Shown piece after piece: positions 56,215-64,000 of a stretch of DNA of 64,000 nt (position 1 is the stretch's first letter; each line of letters opens with the position of its first letter). Made by a program: the position numbers and the translations under genes. The notes below the pieces were generated by a model. The model worked only from the letters and a program-made list of their open reading frames with translations. It was not told the DNA's origin and did no database searches. Where the stretch lies: contig NZ_LDTZ01000016.1 in assembly GCF_001186365.1 (NCBI RefSeq), positions 62,001-126,000 on the forward strand, written 5' to 3'. The DNA is from Gordonia jacobaea. GTDB taxonomy: Bacteria; Actinomycetota; Actinomycetes; Mycobacteriales; Mycobacteriaceae.

Positions 56215-57252
56215 ATGACCGCACAGGCGCACGTCGGTGCGCTCGCCATTGCCGGTGTTGTGACCGGTGAGCAGATGCGTGCCACCGGCGCCGCCATCGC
56301 CGCCATGCAAGAGAATTCCGGCGCGCTGCCGTGGTTCCCCGGCGGACGCACCGACCCCTGGGATCATATCGAATCGGCAATGGCGTTGAGTGTCACCGGT
56401 TTTCACGCGGAAGCGGAGGCCGCGTACGGCTGGAGTCTGCACACGCAACGCGACGACGGGTCGTGGCCGCTGCGCTTCGACTCGGGTGTCGTGACCGACC
56501 ACGGCACCGACTCCAATTTCTGCGCCTACATCGCCGTCGGCGTGTGGCATCACTACCAGATCACCGGTGACGTCGTGTTCTTGGAACGCATGTGGCCGGT
56601 CGTGTGGTCGGCGATCAACCTCGTCCTGCGTTTCCAGCGGCCCGACGGCGCCTTCCGTTGGGCGGGCGATCACGCGACCGGCACCATGTTCGACGAGGCG
56701 CTGATCACGGGGAATGCCAGCATCTTTCAGGCGCTCGACTGCGCGGTGCGCATCGCGGTGGAGGTGGAGCAACCCGACGACGAGTGGGTACGCGCCCGCG
56801 AGGCGTTGCGCGACGCATTCCAGTGCAGGCCAGAGGTTTTCGAGAAGCCGTCCGAGCACTCGATGGACTGGTACTACCCGGTGCTCGGTGGCGCTGTGCG
56901 CGGTCGTGCCGGTCAGGAGATGATTGCTCGACGCTGGGATGAGTTCGTCGTACCAGGTCTCGGTGCGCGGTGCGTCGACCACCGACCGTGGGTGACCGGT
57001 GCCGAAACCTGCGAACTCGCAATCGCACTCGATGCGCTGGGCGACACCGCGGACGCCGTGAAGCTCATCGCATCCATTCAGCATCTCCGCGACCCCGACG
57101 GCTCGTACTGGACCGGACTCGTCTTCGACGACGGCAAGCGCTGGCCGGTCGAGAAGAGTTGCTGGACGTCGGCGGCGGTTGTCCTGGCTGTCGATGCGGT
57201 CACGAGAAGCAGTGAGGCCAACGGGATCTTCCGCGAAGCAGGAGTGCTCTGA
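56215..57252 (+). CDS. alpha/alpha-barrel (prenyltransferase/six-hairpin-like) protein
   Basis: 345 residues, soluble. Blocks such as GGRTDPWDHIESAMALSVTG, RDDGSWPLRFDSG, RPDGAFRWAGDHATGTMFDE and DPDGSYWTGLVFDDGKRWPV recall alpha/alpha-barrel enzymes (terpene cyclase/prenyltransferase or six-hairpin glycosidase fold) with QxDGSW-like repeats. Homologues are often annotated as prenyltransferase, but no DDxxD or DxDD motif is evident, so that activity is doubtful; a glycan-hydrolase-like role fits the neighbours as well. 38 nt after the methyltransferase. Confidence 0.65.
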   Translation: MTAQAHVGALAIAGVVTGEQMRATGAAIAAMQENSGALPWFPGGRTDPWDHIESAMALSVTGFHAEAEAAYGWSLHTQRDDGSWPLRFDSGVVTDHGTDSNFCAYIAVGVWHHYQITGDVVFLERMWPVVWSAINLVLRFQRPDGAFRWAGDHATGTMFDEALITGNASIFQALDCAVRIAVEVEQPDDEWVRAREALRDAFQCRPEVFEKPSEHSMDWYYPVLGGAVRGRAGQEMIARRWDEFVVPGLGARCVDHRPWVTGAETCELAIALDALGDTADAVKLIASIQHLRDPDGSYWTGLVFDDGKRWPVEKSCWTSAAVVLAVDAVTRSSEANGIFREAGVL

Positions 57253-57278
57253 GCGTCGATTCCCGGCGCCGCAGAAAT

Positions 57279-57292
57279 TAGAACATGTTCTA
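57279..57292. promoter_or_regulatory. KstR-type operator before LLM oxidoreductase
   Basis: TAGAACATGTTCTA is a perfect palindrome fitting TNNAACNNGTTNNA. It ends 34 bp before the start of the LLM gene. Confidence 0.72.
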
Positions 57293-57326
57293 GACAGGTG
57301 TCCAGTGGTCTGCCTATTCTTGCGGT

Positions 57327-58187
57327 ATGGATTTCGGGATCGTTCAGTTCACCAGTGATCGTGGGCTCAAGCCGCAGGTGGTCGCACCGCTCATCGAGGA
57401 GGCGGGGTTCGCGTCTTACTTCGTTCCCGAGCACGGTCACATCCCCACCCGCCGCGACGCCGCGCACCCGCAGACCGGCGATTCGTCACTGCCCGACGAC
57501 CGCTACATGCGCACCCTCGATCCGTGGACGACGCTCGCTGCGGCAGCAGCGGTCACCTCGCGAATCAAGCTCGCGACGGCCGTCGCGCTGCCCGTGCAGT
57601 CCGATCCGATCACGCTCGCGAAAACGCTTGCCACCCTTGACCACATCTCCGACGGCCGGCTGATGCTCGGCGTCGGATTCGGGTGGAACCTCGACGAACT
57701 CGCCGATCACGGCGTTCCGTCGAAGCGTCGTCGAACGATGCTGCGGGAGTATCTCGAGTCAATGCGCGAGCTGTGGACGGTCGACGAGGCCGAGTATCAC
57801 GGCGAGTTCGTCGATTTCGGCACGAGCTGGGCGTGGCCCAAGCCGCCGCAGGGGGCGATCCCGACGCTCGTCGGCGCCGCAGGCAACGAGAAGAACTTCA
57901 CGTGGATCGCTCGCAGCGCCGACGGCTGGATCACGACGCCCGGCGAGGACGACATCGCCGGTTCCGTCGCGCTGCTGAGACGGATCTGGGCCGACGCCGG
58001 ACGCTCCGGCGAACCGCAGATCGTCGTCCTGGACTTCAAGCCGATCCCCGAACGTCTCGAGGAGTTCCGCGACCTCGGCGTCACCACGGTGCTCTACGGA
58101 CTTCCCGACGACAGCGTCGAACGAGCCACCGCCTACCTGGCCAAGCTCGCGGGCAAGGTGGGCCTCACCCCCGCCGCGGCCCGTTGA
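57327..58187 (+). CDS. LLM-class F420-dependent oxidoreductase
   Basis: 286 residues. Luciferase-like TIM barrel: FGIVQFTSDRGLKPQVVAPL at strand 1, FVPEHGHIPTRRD, LATAVALPVQSDPITLAKTL, LDHISDGRLMLGVGFGWN (typical F420 LLM motif) and AGRSGEPQIVVLDFKP. It probably uses reduced F420, as do the mycobacterial LLM subgroup; FMN is the alternative. The KstR-type box upstream points to lipid or sterol metabolism. Single gene before a repeat array. Confidence 0.88.
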   Translation: MDFGIVQFTSDRGLKPQVVAPLIEEAGFASYFVPEHGHIPTRRDAAHPQTGDSSLPDDRYMRTLDPWTTLAAAAAVTSRIKLATAVALPVQSDPITLAKTLATLDHISDGRLMLGVGFGWNLDELADHGVPSKRRRTMLREYLESMRELWTVDEAEYHGEFVDFGTSWAWPKPPQGAIPTLVGAAGNEKNFTWIARSADGWITTPGEDDIAGSVALLRRIWADAGRSGEPQIVVLDFKPIPERLEEFRDLGVTTVLYGLPDDSVERATAYLAKLAGKVGLTPAAAR

Positions 58188-58676
58188 TCGGGCTGCCCCC
58201 GCTGATCGGGCTGCCCTCCGCTGATCGAGCTGTCCTCCGCTGATCGAGCTTGTCGAGATCACTCGCCCCGTGGTGGGTGGTCTCGACTCGGGTGCTCGCT
58301 GCGCTCGCGCCCGCTCGACCAGCGGTAGGTGTCGCGCCCGCTCGTCGTGAGGCCCGCTGATCGGGCTGCCCTCCGCTGATCGAGCTTGTCGAGATCACTC
58401 GCCCCGCAGTGGGTGGTCTCGACTCGGGTGCTCGCTGCGCTCGCGCCCGCTCGACCAGCGGTAGGTGTCGCGCCCGCTCGACCAGCGGTGAGACCCCCGC
58501 TGATCGAGCTGCCTTCCGCTGATCGAGCTTGTCGAGATCACTCGCCCCGCGGTGGGGTGGTCTCGACTCGGGTGCTCGCTGCGCTCGCGCCCGCTCGACC
58601 AGCGGTGGGTGCCGCGCCCGCTCGACCAGCGGTGGGTGTCGCGCCCGCTCGACCAGCGGTGGGTGTCGAGATCACC
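58188..58676. repeat. 490-bp array of three ~140-bp composite repeats
   Basis: Composite units begin near 58238, 58375 and 58518. Each holds GCTGATCGAGCTTGTCGAGA, CTCGCCCCGNNGTGGGTGG, TCTCGACTCGGGTGCTCGCT, GCGCTCGCGCCCGCTCGACC and AGCGGTAGGTG-type tails; extra tails follow the last unit. Open frames across it are artefacts. It fills the gap between the convergent LLM and AhpD-like genes, so it may also form terminator hairpins. Confidence 0.9.
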
Positions 58677-59255
58677 TCAGCCGGCGGCCGGCCCTCGGTC
58701 GAGCGAGTGGTACTCGACGTTCGGCACGATGCCGAGGGCCGAGGAGATCCGATTGGTGAAGTTGTACATCGCGGTCAGCTCGACGACGTCCCAGATGTCG
58801 TCGGGACCCAAACCTGCGGCGGCGAGAGCGTCGACGTCGGAACGCTCGACGGTCGCGGGCGCGCTCGTCAGCTTCTCGACGAAGGCACAGATGGCGCGCT
58901 GCCGTTCGCTGAGTTCGGCGTGACGCCAGTTGAACGTGATCCGGTCGGCATTGGCTTCGTCGTGCAGCTCATGCCGTAGCGCCTGACCGTGCGACACCAG
59001 GCAGTACGTGCATCGGTTGATCCCCGACGCCACCACCGCGATCATCTCCCGATCTGCGCCCGAGAGCGTCTCCGACGGCTCGGTGACCTGCCGAAAGTGG
59101 TTGAACCAGGCGGAGAATCGCTCGGGGCGGTGTGCATACGCCGTGAAGACGTTGGGTACGAAGCCGAGTTGCTCGGATGCCTTGCCGAAGAGTTTCTGTA
59201 GCTGCGGCGACAGTTCGTCGACCTCGGCGTCGGGGAAATATGATCCGCTGCTCAC
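58677..59255 (-). CDS. AhpD-like/carboxymuconolactone decarboxylase-family protein
   Basis: 192 residues from GTG 59255 (AGGAG upstream); an ATG at 59312 is less supported. All-helical peroxidase-related domain with GVPNVF-like opening FVPNVFTAYAHRPERFSAWF, DREMIAVVASGINRCTYCLV with the CxxC redox pair and following His, and NRISSALGIVPN. Such proteins reduce peroxides or peroxiredoxins. Last gene of an operon with SDR and TetR genes. Confidence 0.87.
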   Translation of the reverse strand: MSSGSYFPDAEVDELSPQLQKLFGKASEQLGFVPNVFTAYAHRPERFSAWFNHFRQVTEPSETLSGADREMIAVVASGINRCTYCLVSHGQALRHELHDEANADRITFNWRHAELSERQRAICAFVEKLTSAPATVERSDVDALAAAGLGPDDIWDVVELTAMYNFTNRISSALGIVPNVEYHSLDRGPAAG

Positions 59256-59312
59256 GGGACACGCTCCTGAAGGGGGTAGTGACGGCCGACTATCGACCGC
59301 ATGGTCACCCAA

Positions 59313-59939
59313 TCACGCACGTGGCTGGGCGCGAAGCCCCGGCATCACAAAATTGTGGATGTATACCGCGACGGATCGTGGGTCGTCGGGGTCGATCGTC
59401 GCGCCGGGGACGGTCCCGAGGCTGATGAGGATTCGCGCGATCCACTCCGATGTGGTGTCGACGTCGTGCCCCGAGTCGACCTCTCCCGCGCGGATCGCGG
59501 CCTCAACGTAGGGCCGCCAGAAGTCGGCGAGGTCGGGGACGAGGCCCGCGACGCCTGCCCCGGCACAGGCAGCGAACTCGTCGGGCTCCGCGGTGCGTAG
59601 GCGCAGGAGCAACGCGCCCGGGTCGTCGTAAGCTCCACGTCCGATTCGCACACCCGCGATGAGTTGTTCGGCGAAACCGTCGATCGTGTCGAGCTCGCTG
59701 CGGGCGTTGGTCCAGAAGGTCTCGTTGAGTCGGACGATGGTCGCGCCGACCATGGTCTGCTTATCGGGGAAATGTCGGTACAGCCAGGCGCGGGACACGC
59801 CTGCGACGTCGGCGACCTGTTGCATTGTGGTGGCGCGGATTCCCTTGTCTGCCAACAGGCTTTCCGCGGCGTCGAGCATCCGGTCGGTTGCAGACGCAAC
59901 CTCGACCGCGCGGGGTGTTCCGGTGGTGTCTGCTTGCAC
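59313..59939 (-). CDS. TetR-family regulator
   Basis: 208 residues. Helix-turn-helix: DRMLDAAESLLADKGIRATT, VADVAGVSRAWLYRHFPDKQ. The ligand domain is unassigned. Lies between the SDR gene (30 nt) and the AhpD-like gene (57 nt) on the same strand, so it probably controls its own operon and perhaps the divergent monooxygenase operon, whose shared intergenic region has paired inverted repeats. Confidence 0.9.
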   Translation of the reverse strand: MQADTTGTPRAVEVASATDRMLDAAESLLADKGIRATTMQQVADVAGVSRAWLYRHFPDKQTMVGATIVRLNETFWTNARSELDTIDGFAEQLIAGVRIGRGAYDDPGALLLRLRTAEPDEFAACAGAGVAGLVPDLADFWRPYVEAAIRAGEVDSGHDVDTTSEWIARILISLGTVPGATIDPDDPRSVAVYIHNFVMPGLRAQPRA

Positions 59940-59969
59940 GATGCCTCCCTACTTCACGTCAATCCCGGT

Positions 59970-60815
59970 TCACGTCAACTGGATGCGGCCGCTGCGTACG
60001 CCGGCGACGACACCGCCGTCGACCAGGATATCGGTCCCGGTGATGAAACCGGAGCGCACCGGATCGAGGAGAAACTCGGCGGCCGACGCGATGTCTTCGG
60101 CCGTGCCGAACCGGCCCGCTGCGCACTTGTCGATCATGGCCTCGTAACTCGAATGCGCGAACTCGGCGTTGAACTCGCGCCATCCCATTTCCGTCGCGGT
60201 GACGCCGGGGCACACCGAGTTGATGCGCGCCCCACGGTCACCCCAGAGCGGCGCAGCGGACTGAACCCGAATAACGTTTCCGCGCTTGCTGTATCCGTAG
60301 GCGAGACCGCTGGCGAACTCGGGTTGCATGTCGGGAAAGGCGAACATCGGCAACCCGGCCAGTTCGCTGGCCGGAAGCGTCGCGAGTGCTGTGCCCTGTT
60401 CGGGGGTGACCGCGTCGGCGAAGATATGTGCCGCGACGCTGGCGATGATCACGCCGGCGCCGCCGTCGGCGATCACCCTGCCGAACTCCTCTATGACGTA
60501 TGCGGCGCCCACCAGATTGACCTCGACGATCCGCTCGGGAGTCGCCTGCGCCGGTGACACGCCTGCGGTGTGTACCAGAGACATGACCTCGCCGAGCGAA
60601 GCCGCACGGTCGGCGAGTGCGGCGACCTGGTCGCGGTCGGCGACATCGATCGCCTGCGCTGTGACGTCGAAGCCGCCGCGACGCAACGCGGACTCGACGT
60701 CGGCGAGGTGCTCGGCGTCGTAGTCGGCGATCAGCAGCGGCCGACCCGATCCGAGGCGACGCGCAATGGCCTCGCCCATTCCGCCGACGCCGATGACAGT
60801 CAACACTGGTGGCAT
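59970..60815 (-). CDS. short-chain dehydrogenase/reductase
   Basis: 281 residues. Rossmann motif VIGVGGMGEAIARRLG, VHTAGVSPAQ in place of NNAG, and catalytic YGYSK (Tyr and Lys four apart) with INSVCPGVTATEMGW after it. NAD(P)-dependent alcohol/ketone oxidoreductase. The glycine motif GxGGxG differs slightly from the usual TGxxxGxG, as in some actinobacterial SDRs. First gene of a three-gene operon. Confidence 0.88.
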   Translation of the reverse strand: MPPVLTVIGVGGMGEAIARRLGSGRPLLIADYDAEHLADVESALRRGGFDVTAQAIDVADRDQVAALADRAASLGEVMSLVHTAGVSPAQATPERIVEVNLVGAAYVIEEFGRVIADGGAGVIIASVAAHIFADAVTPEQGTALATLPASELAGLPMFAFPDMQPEFASGLAYGYSKRGNVIRVQSAAPLWGDRGARINSVCPGVTATEMGWREFNAEFAHSSYEAMIDKCAAGRFGTAEDIASAAEFLLDPVRSGFITGTDILVDGGVVAGVRSGRIQLT

Positions 60816-60880
60816 GTCTTCTCCGCTCGATTGTCGGACGCGCTGTCGCGCGGGGATCTGCGGCGAACTCTATCAACGAA

Positions 60881-60952
60881 AGTAGACATTTTTGCCAAAG
60901 TGTTCACCGAGCAAGACGGTGGGGAGTAGACACAATTGTGAATCTGTCAACT
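60881..60952. promoter_or_regulatory. two spaced operator-like repeats between divergent operons
   Basis: AGTAGACA occurs at 60881-60888 and 60925-60932, 44 bp apart. The second forms an inverted repeat with TGTCAACT at 60945-60952 (7 of 8 pairs, 12-bp spacer), and the first has a weaker partner TGTTCACC at the same 12-bp spacing. CACAATTGTG (60931-60940) is a perfect internal palindrome. Likely regulator sites, possibly for the TetR protein at 59313. Confidence 0.45.
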
Positions 60953-61007
60953 AGACCGCAATGTCGTCGCGACTTCCTCGCGTCGTCACCACTATCGAGA
61001 GGGCAAT

Positions 61008-62447
61008 ATGAGCGCACGTCCACCGCAGACGGCTGTGATCGGCGCGGGCATCAGCGGACTGACCGCGAGCAAGATGCTGGCCGACTACGGCGTGCCATTC
61101 GCCACGTTCGAGTCATCGGATCGAGTCGGGGGCAACTGGGCCTTCGGCAACCCGAACGGCCACAGCAGCGCGTATCGGTCACTGCATATCGACACGTCCA
61201 AGCACCAGTTGTCTTTTCGTGATTTTCCTATGCCCGATGACTATCCCGACTTCCCACACCACACCCTGATCAAGCAGTACCTCGACGACTACACCGACGC
61301 CTTCGGACTCCGAGAGAAGATCGAGTTCGGCAACGGAATCACCCACGCGCATCGCCTCGACGGGGGCGGTTGGGAACTCTCGACGCAGCGGGGTGAGACG
61401 CGCTACGCCGACCTTCTCGTCGTCGCCAACGGGCACCACTGGGATCCTCGATTGCCCGACTTCCCTGGCGAATTCGCGGGTGTCGAGATGCATGCGCACT
61501 CGTACATTGATCCGCGTACGCCGCTCGATCTCTACGGCAAGCGCATCCTGGTCGTCGGGCTGGGCAACAGCGCTGCCGATATCGCGGTCGAATTGTCTTC
61601 GCGCACACTGGAAAACTCGGTCACCATCTCCACTCGTTCGAGTGCGTGGATCGTCCCGAAGTACCTGGGTGGCAAGCCTGCCGACAAGTACTATCGCACC
61701 TCGCCGCACATCCCGTTCGCTTGGCAACGCAAGATCGCCCAGGTCTTCCAGCCCCTCACCGCGGGCCGTCCCGAGAACTACGGGCTCCCCAAACCCAATC
61801 ACAAGTTCTTCGAGGCGCATCCGACGCAATCGGTCGAGCTGCCGTTCCGTCTCGGCGCGGGCGACGTCACGGCGAAGGGTGATATCTCGCGTCTCGACGG
61901 CGACACCGTGCATTTTGTCGACGGGTCGTCGGCCGACTTCGACGTGATCATCTACGCGACCGGCTACAACATCACGTTCCCCTTCTTCGATCCCGACTTC
62001 ATCAGTGCCCCAGGCAATCAGATCGATCTCTACAAGCGGATGATCTACCCGGGCGTCGACGACGCGTTGTTCGTTGGCTTCGCACAGGCGACACCGACGC
62101 TGTTCCCGTTCGTCGAATGTCAGGCGCGGCTCGTCGGCGCGTACGCGGTCGGTCAGTATCAGCCACCGCCCGTCGACGAGATGCGCAGGGTCATCGCCGA
62201 GGATCAGGAGTTCTACACCGGCCACATGGTGCACAGCGCGCGGCACACCCAGCAGCTCGACTACTTCCTGTACGAGCACGACATGCGCACCAAAGAGCTA
62301 CCGGCAGGTCGACGACGCGCCGCCGAAATCGGTGCACCGAGTTGGGCGGGTGTCGCAGAGCGTTCGCCGCACAATGGTGATCCTTCGACGGAATCAGCCG
62401 AAACCGCAACAGAATTGGTGTCCATAAGCGACGGGGGATCACGATGA
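61008..62447 (+). CDS. flavin-containing monooxygenase
   Basis: 479 residues, ATG after GAGAGGG. Two Rossmann motifs: VIGAGISGLTASKMLADYG (FAD) and VVGLGNSAADIAVELSSR (NADPH). The fingerprint FxGxxxHxxxY is F156-A-G-V-E-M-H162-A-H-S-Y166, as in FMOs rather than Baeyer-Villiger W-type. IYATGYNITFPFFDPDF is the conserved ATGY region. It oxygenates a soft nucleophile or ketone; the coupled hydrolase would fit a Baeyer-Villiger ester product. Overlaps the hydrolase start by 4 nt. Confidence 0.9.
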   Translation: MSARPPQTAVIGAGISGLTASKMLADYGVPFATFESSDRVGGNWAFGNPNGHSSAYRSLHIDTSKHQLSFRDFPMPDDYPDFPHHTLIKQYLDDYTDAFGLREKIEFGNGITHAHRLDGGGWELSTQRGETRYADLLVVANGHHWDPRLPDFPGEFAGVEMHAHSYIDPRTPLDLYGKRILVVGLGNSAADIAVELSSRTLENSVTISTRSSAWIVPKYLGGKPADKYYRTSPHIPFAWQRKIAQVFQPLTAGRPENYGLPKPNHKFFEAHPTQSVELPFRLGAGDVTAKGDISRLDGDTVHFVDGSSADFDVIIYATGYNITFPFFDPDFISAPGNQIDLYKRMIYPGVDDALFVGFAQATPTLFPFVECQARLVGAYAVGQYQPPPVDEMRRVIAEDQEFYTGHMVHSARHTQQLDYFLYEHDMRTKELPAGRRRAAEIGAPSWAGVAERSPHNGDPSTESAETATELVSISDGGSR

Positions 62448-63403
62448 GCCAGCAGATCAGAGAAGACGTCACCTTCAATAGCGATGGAACCGACTGTCAT
62501 GCCTGGTTCTTCCCGCCTGCGGCACCGTCACCGTTCGCGACGGCCGACGGTGTTCCCGTCGTGGTGATGGCACACGGCTTCGGGGGCACCAAGGATTCGG
62601 GACTCGAACCCTTCGCTCGACGCCTCGCCGACGCAGGTCTCGCGGTGTTCGCCTTCGACTACCGGGGCTTCGGTCTGTCTGAAGGCTCACCCCGCCAACG
62701 GGTGTCGATGGCGGGTCAGATCGCCGACTATCACGCTGCGGCCGACGCCGCAGCAGGTCAACCCGGTGTGGACGCAGGTCGCGTGGTGCTGTGGGGGCTG
62801 TCGCAGTCGGGTGGTCACGTGCTGTTGGCCGCTGCAGACCGGACCGACGTGGCCGCGGTGATCTCCGCTGTACCCATGGTCAGCGGCCTGGCCGCGGGAC
62901 GTCACCACCTTCCACACGTCGGTGTCTTCTCGATGCTGCGACAGAGTATCGACGGTATCGCGAGCGCGGCGTCGTCGAAAGTCGGTGGCGCGCCACATAT
63001 GTTGCCGATCGTTGGTCGGCCGGGTCAGCAAGCGGCTCTCACCAGCTCCGGCTTCTACGAGAGCTACAAAGCCATTGCCGGCCCGTCGTGGCTCAACGAG
63101 GTCGACGCATCGGTGTCGCTTGAACTCGGGTCCTACCGGGCGGACAAGTACGTCGATCGGATCGACGCGCCGAAGCTCGTGCAGATCGCCGACTTCGATC
63201 GGGGGGCACCTCCGCACGCCGCCGCGAAGGCCGCGTTCAAGGCGCGTGCGGAGGTACGGCATTACCCGTGCGATCACTTCGGCATCTTCGCCGAGGTCGA
63301 CCCGGTGACCTTCGAGAGGGTCGTCGACCACCAGATTGCCTTTCTGACAAGGCATTTGGCTACTCCGGTCGATCTCCGCGAGCTCGACGCCGCGGTGAGC
63401 TAG
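62444..63403 (+). CDS. alpha/beta hydrolase
   Basis: 319 residues, translationally coupled to the monooxygenase. VVVMAHGFGGTKDSGLEPFA (oxyanion loop), FAFDYRGFGLSEGSPRQRVS, nucleophile elbow WGLSQSGGHVL (S120 or S122, a GxSxS variant), and HYPCDHFGIF with the catalytic His. The type is often called Xaa-Pro-like or DUF-type acyl hydrolase. Probably opens an ester formed by the preceding enzyme. The stop shares CTAG with the convergent thiolase-like gene. Confidence 0.87.
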   Translation: MSQQIREDVTFNSDGTDCHAWFFPPAAPSPFATADGVPVVVMAHGFGGTKDSGLEPFARRLADAGLAVFAFDYRGFGLSEGSPRQRVSMAGQIADYHAAADAAAGQPGVDAGRVVLWGLSQSGGHVLLAAADRTDVAAVISAVPMVSGLAAGRHHLPHVGVFSMLRQSIDGIASAASSKVGGAPHMLPIVGRPGQQAALTSSGFYESYKAIAGPSWLNEVDASVSLELGSYRADKYVDRIDAPKLVQIADFDRGAPPHAAAKAAFKARAEVRHYPCDHFGIFAEVDPVTFERVVDHQIAFLTRHLATPVDLRELDAAVS

Positions 63404-64000
63404 GCCAGGCGGGCGCTGTTGGCACCCTCGGTCGCCTCGATCGTCAGCTCGACGCCGAACGGGTTGCCCACCTCGAGGAGCGCGAGCAGTGCGTCGTCGG
63501 AGGTGAGTGCGGCCACGCGGGTGTGGTCGTCGTGCGTTGTCGCGACGACCACACCGATTGGCCCACGCTTGCCATGGTCGACGGTGTAGGTATCGAGAGT
63601 TGCTGAGCCCGTGAAGAACTCGGCGACGGGTAGCGGGTCGGCATTGTCGACGCGGGCCTGCAACGGGCGATCTGACCGAGGTGTCCAGGTGGTCGGCGTC
63701 GTCGAATAGACGCCGACAGACGTCTTGCTCATGATGCCGCCGTTGGCGACAACGAGACCGAACGCGTCGGGTTGGCGTCGCAGTCGCTCGACGGTCTCGA
63801 CGATCGCGTGGCTCGAGTAGTTGTGTCCCGGTCCGCCGAAGAAGGGCAGTCCGCCGGTCACCGTCAGGCCGGTCGGGGTATCGACGTCGAATCCCAGTGC
63901 GTCGCAGATGTTGAAGACAGGGATGGCAAAGCAACTGTAGAGGTCGACGGTCGCAAGATCGGCGACGCCGATCCCCGCCATCTCGAGCGCTCCGGACGTC
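63400..64000 (-). CDS. thiolase-like acetyl-CoA acetyltransferase, 5' end outside window
   Basis: C-terminal 200 residues of a thiolase-family protein (SCP2-thiolase-like). The frame is open to the right edge, reading TSGALEMAGIGVADLATVDL, so the internal ATG at 63981 is not the real start. Family features: LYSCFAIPVFNICDALG, GLTVTGGLPFFGGPGHNYSS and AIVETVERLR. The second active-site region GGPGHNYSSH is present; the N-terminal Cys is outside. An added C-terminal domain (about 90 residues) is typical of this subgroup. Related to beta-oxidation-like catabolism, consistent with the neighbouring monooxygenase, SDR and hydrolase. Confidence 0.85.
   Translation of the reverse strand, partial: TSGALEMAGIGVADLATVDLYSCFAIPVFNICDALGFDVDTPTGLTVTGGLPFFGGPGHNYSSHAIVETVERLRRQPDAFGLVVANGGIMSKTSVGVYSTTPTTWTPRSDRPLQARVDNADPLPVAEFFTGSATLDTYTVDHGKRGPIGVVVATTHDDHTRVAALTSDDALLALLEVGNPFGVELTIEATEGANSARLA

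Overview
The window is GC-rich, densely coded chromosome of a mycolic-acid actinobacterium (order Mycobacteriales), most likely Gordonia or a close relative. The evidence is a TTG-started rpoB followed by rpoC, a complete yrbEAB-mceABCDEF operon with Mce-associated proteins, an FprB-type ferredoxin/ferredoxin reductase, an F420-type LLM oxidoreductase, KstR-type operators, DUF3558 lipoproteins, and a dispersed intergenic repeat built on GATCGAGCTTGTCGAGATCACC-like and CTCGGGTGCTCGCTGCGCTCG-like units. The genus is an inference. No rRNA, tRNA, CRISPR array, insertion sequence or prophage was seen.

Layout. 1-655: 3' part of an Mce-associated protein. 907-8823: rpoB and rpoC with a promoter, an intercistronic hairpin and a strong terminator. 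8843-10205: VOC protein, a 21-bp tandem repeat array and a TetR regulator divergent from the mce operon. 10310-19763: mce lipid-import operon (two permeases, six Mce proteins, one Mce-associated protein, one membrane protein). 19741-22025: a possible copper/metal membrane module (DUF5134 protein with a metallothionein-like Cys loop, and a PepSY protein). 22251-24757: davB-davA, the first two steps of the aminovaleramide route of lysine catabolism. 25088-32539: an unknown protein, a DinB2-type DNA polymerase, a secreted lipase, a SulP transporter with its ArsR regulator, a SixA-type phosphatase, a DMT transporter and a flavodoxin.

32803-36438: valine/isobutyrate catabolism (methylmalonate-semialdehyde dehydrogenase, isobutyryl-CoA dehydrogenase-like, 3-hydroxyisobutyrate dehydrogenase). 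36439-37283: repeats and a DUF559 gene interrupted by repeat sequence. 37325-38565: MarR and TetR regulators. 38735-46034: a urea/guanidine-carboxylation-type operon (frameshifted APC permease, two DUF1989 proteins, a carboxyltransferase-only protein without biotin carboxylase or biotin carrier, and allophanate hydrolase). Three matching copies of one operator-like palindrome lie in front of the permease and the first DUF1989 gene. 46138-50913: secreted proteins and lipoproteins, including an S4-domain/lipoprotein fusion. 50968-58187: VOC protein, acyl-ACP thioesterase-like protein, fprB, a glycosyltransferase/methyltransferase/alpha-barrel protein trio and an F420-type oxidoreductase, with KstR-type boxes at 52327 and 57279. 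58188-58676: repeat array. 58677-64000: SDR-TetR-AhpD-like operon divergent from a flavin monooxygenase-hydrolase operon, then a thiolase-like gene that runs off the right edge.

Taken together, this is a core chromosomal block (transcription, lipid import) joined to catabolic modules for lipids, valine, lysine and guanidine- or urea-like nitrogen. The points most worth following up are the carboxylase lacking its biotin modules, the shared operator of that cluster, the Cys/Met-rich DUF5134-PepSY pair, the unusual steric-gate residue of the DinB2-type polymerase, and the in-frame 21-bp repeat family.
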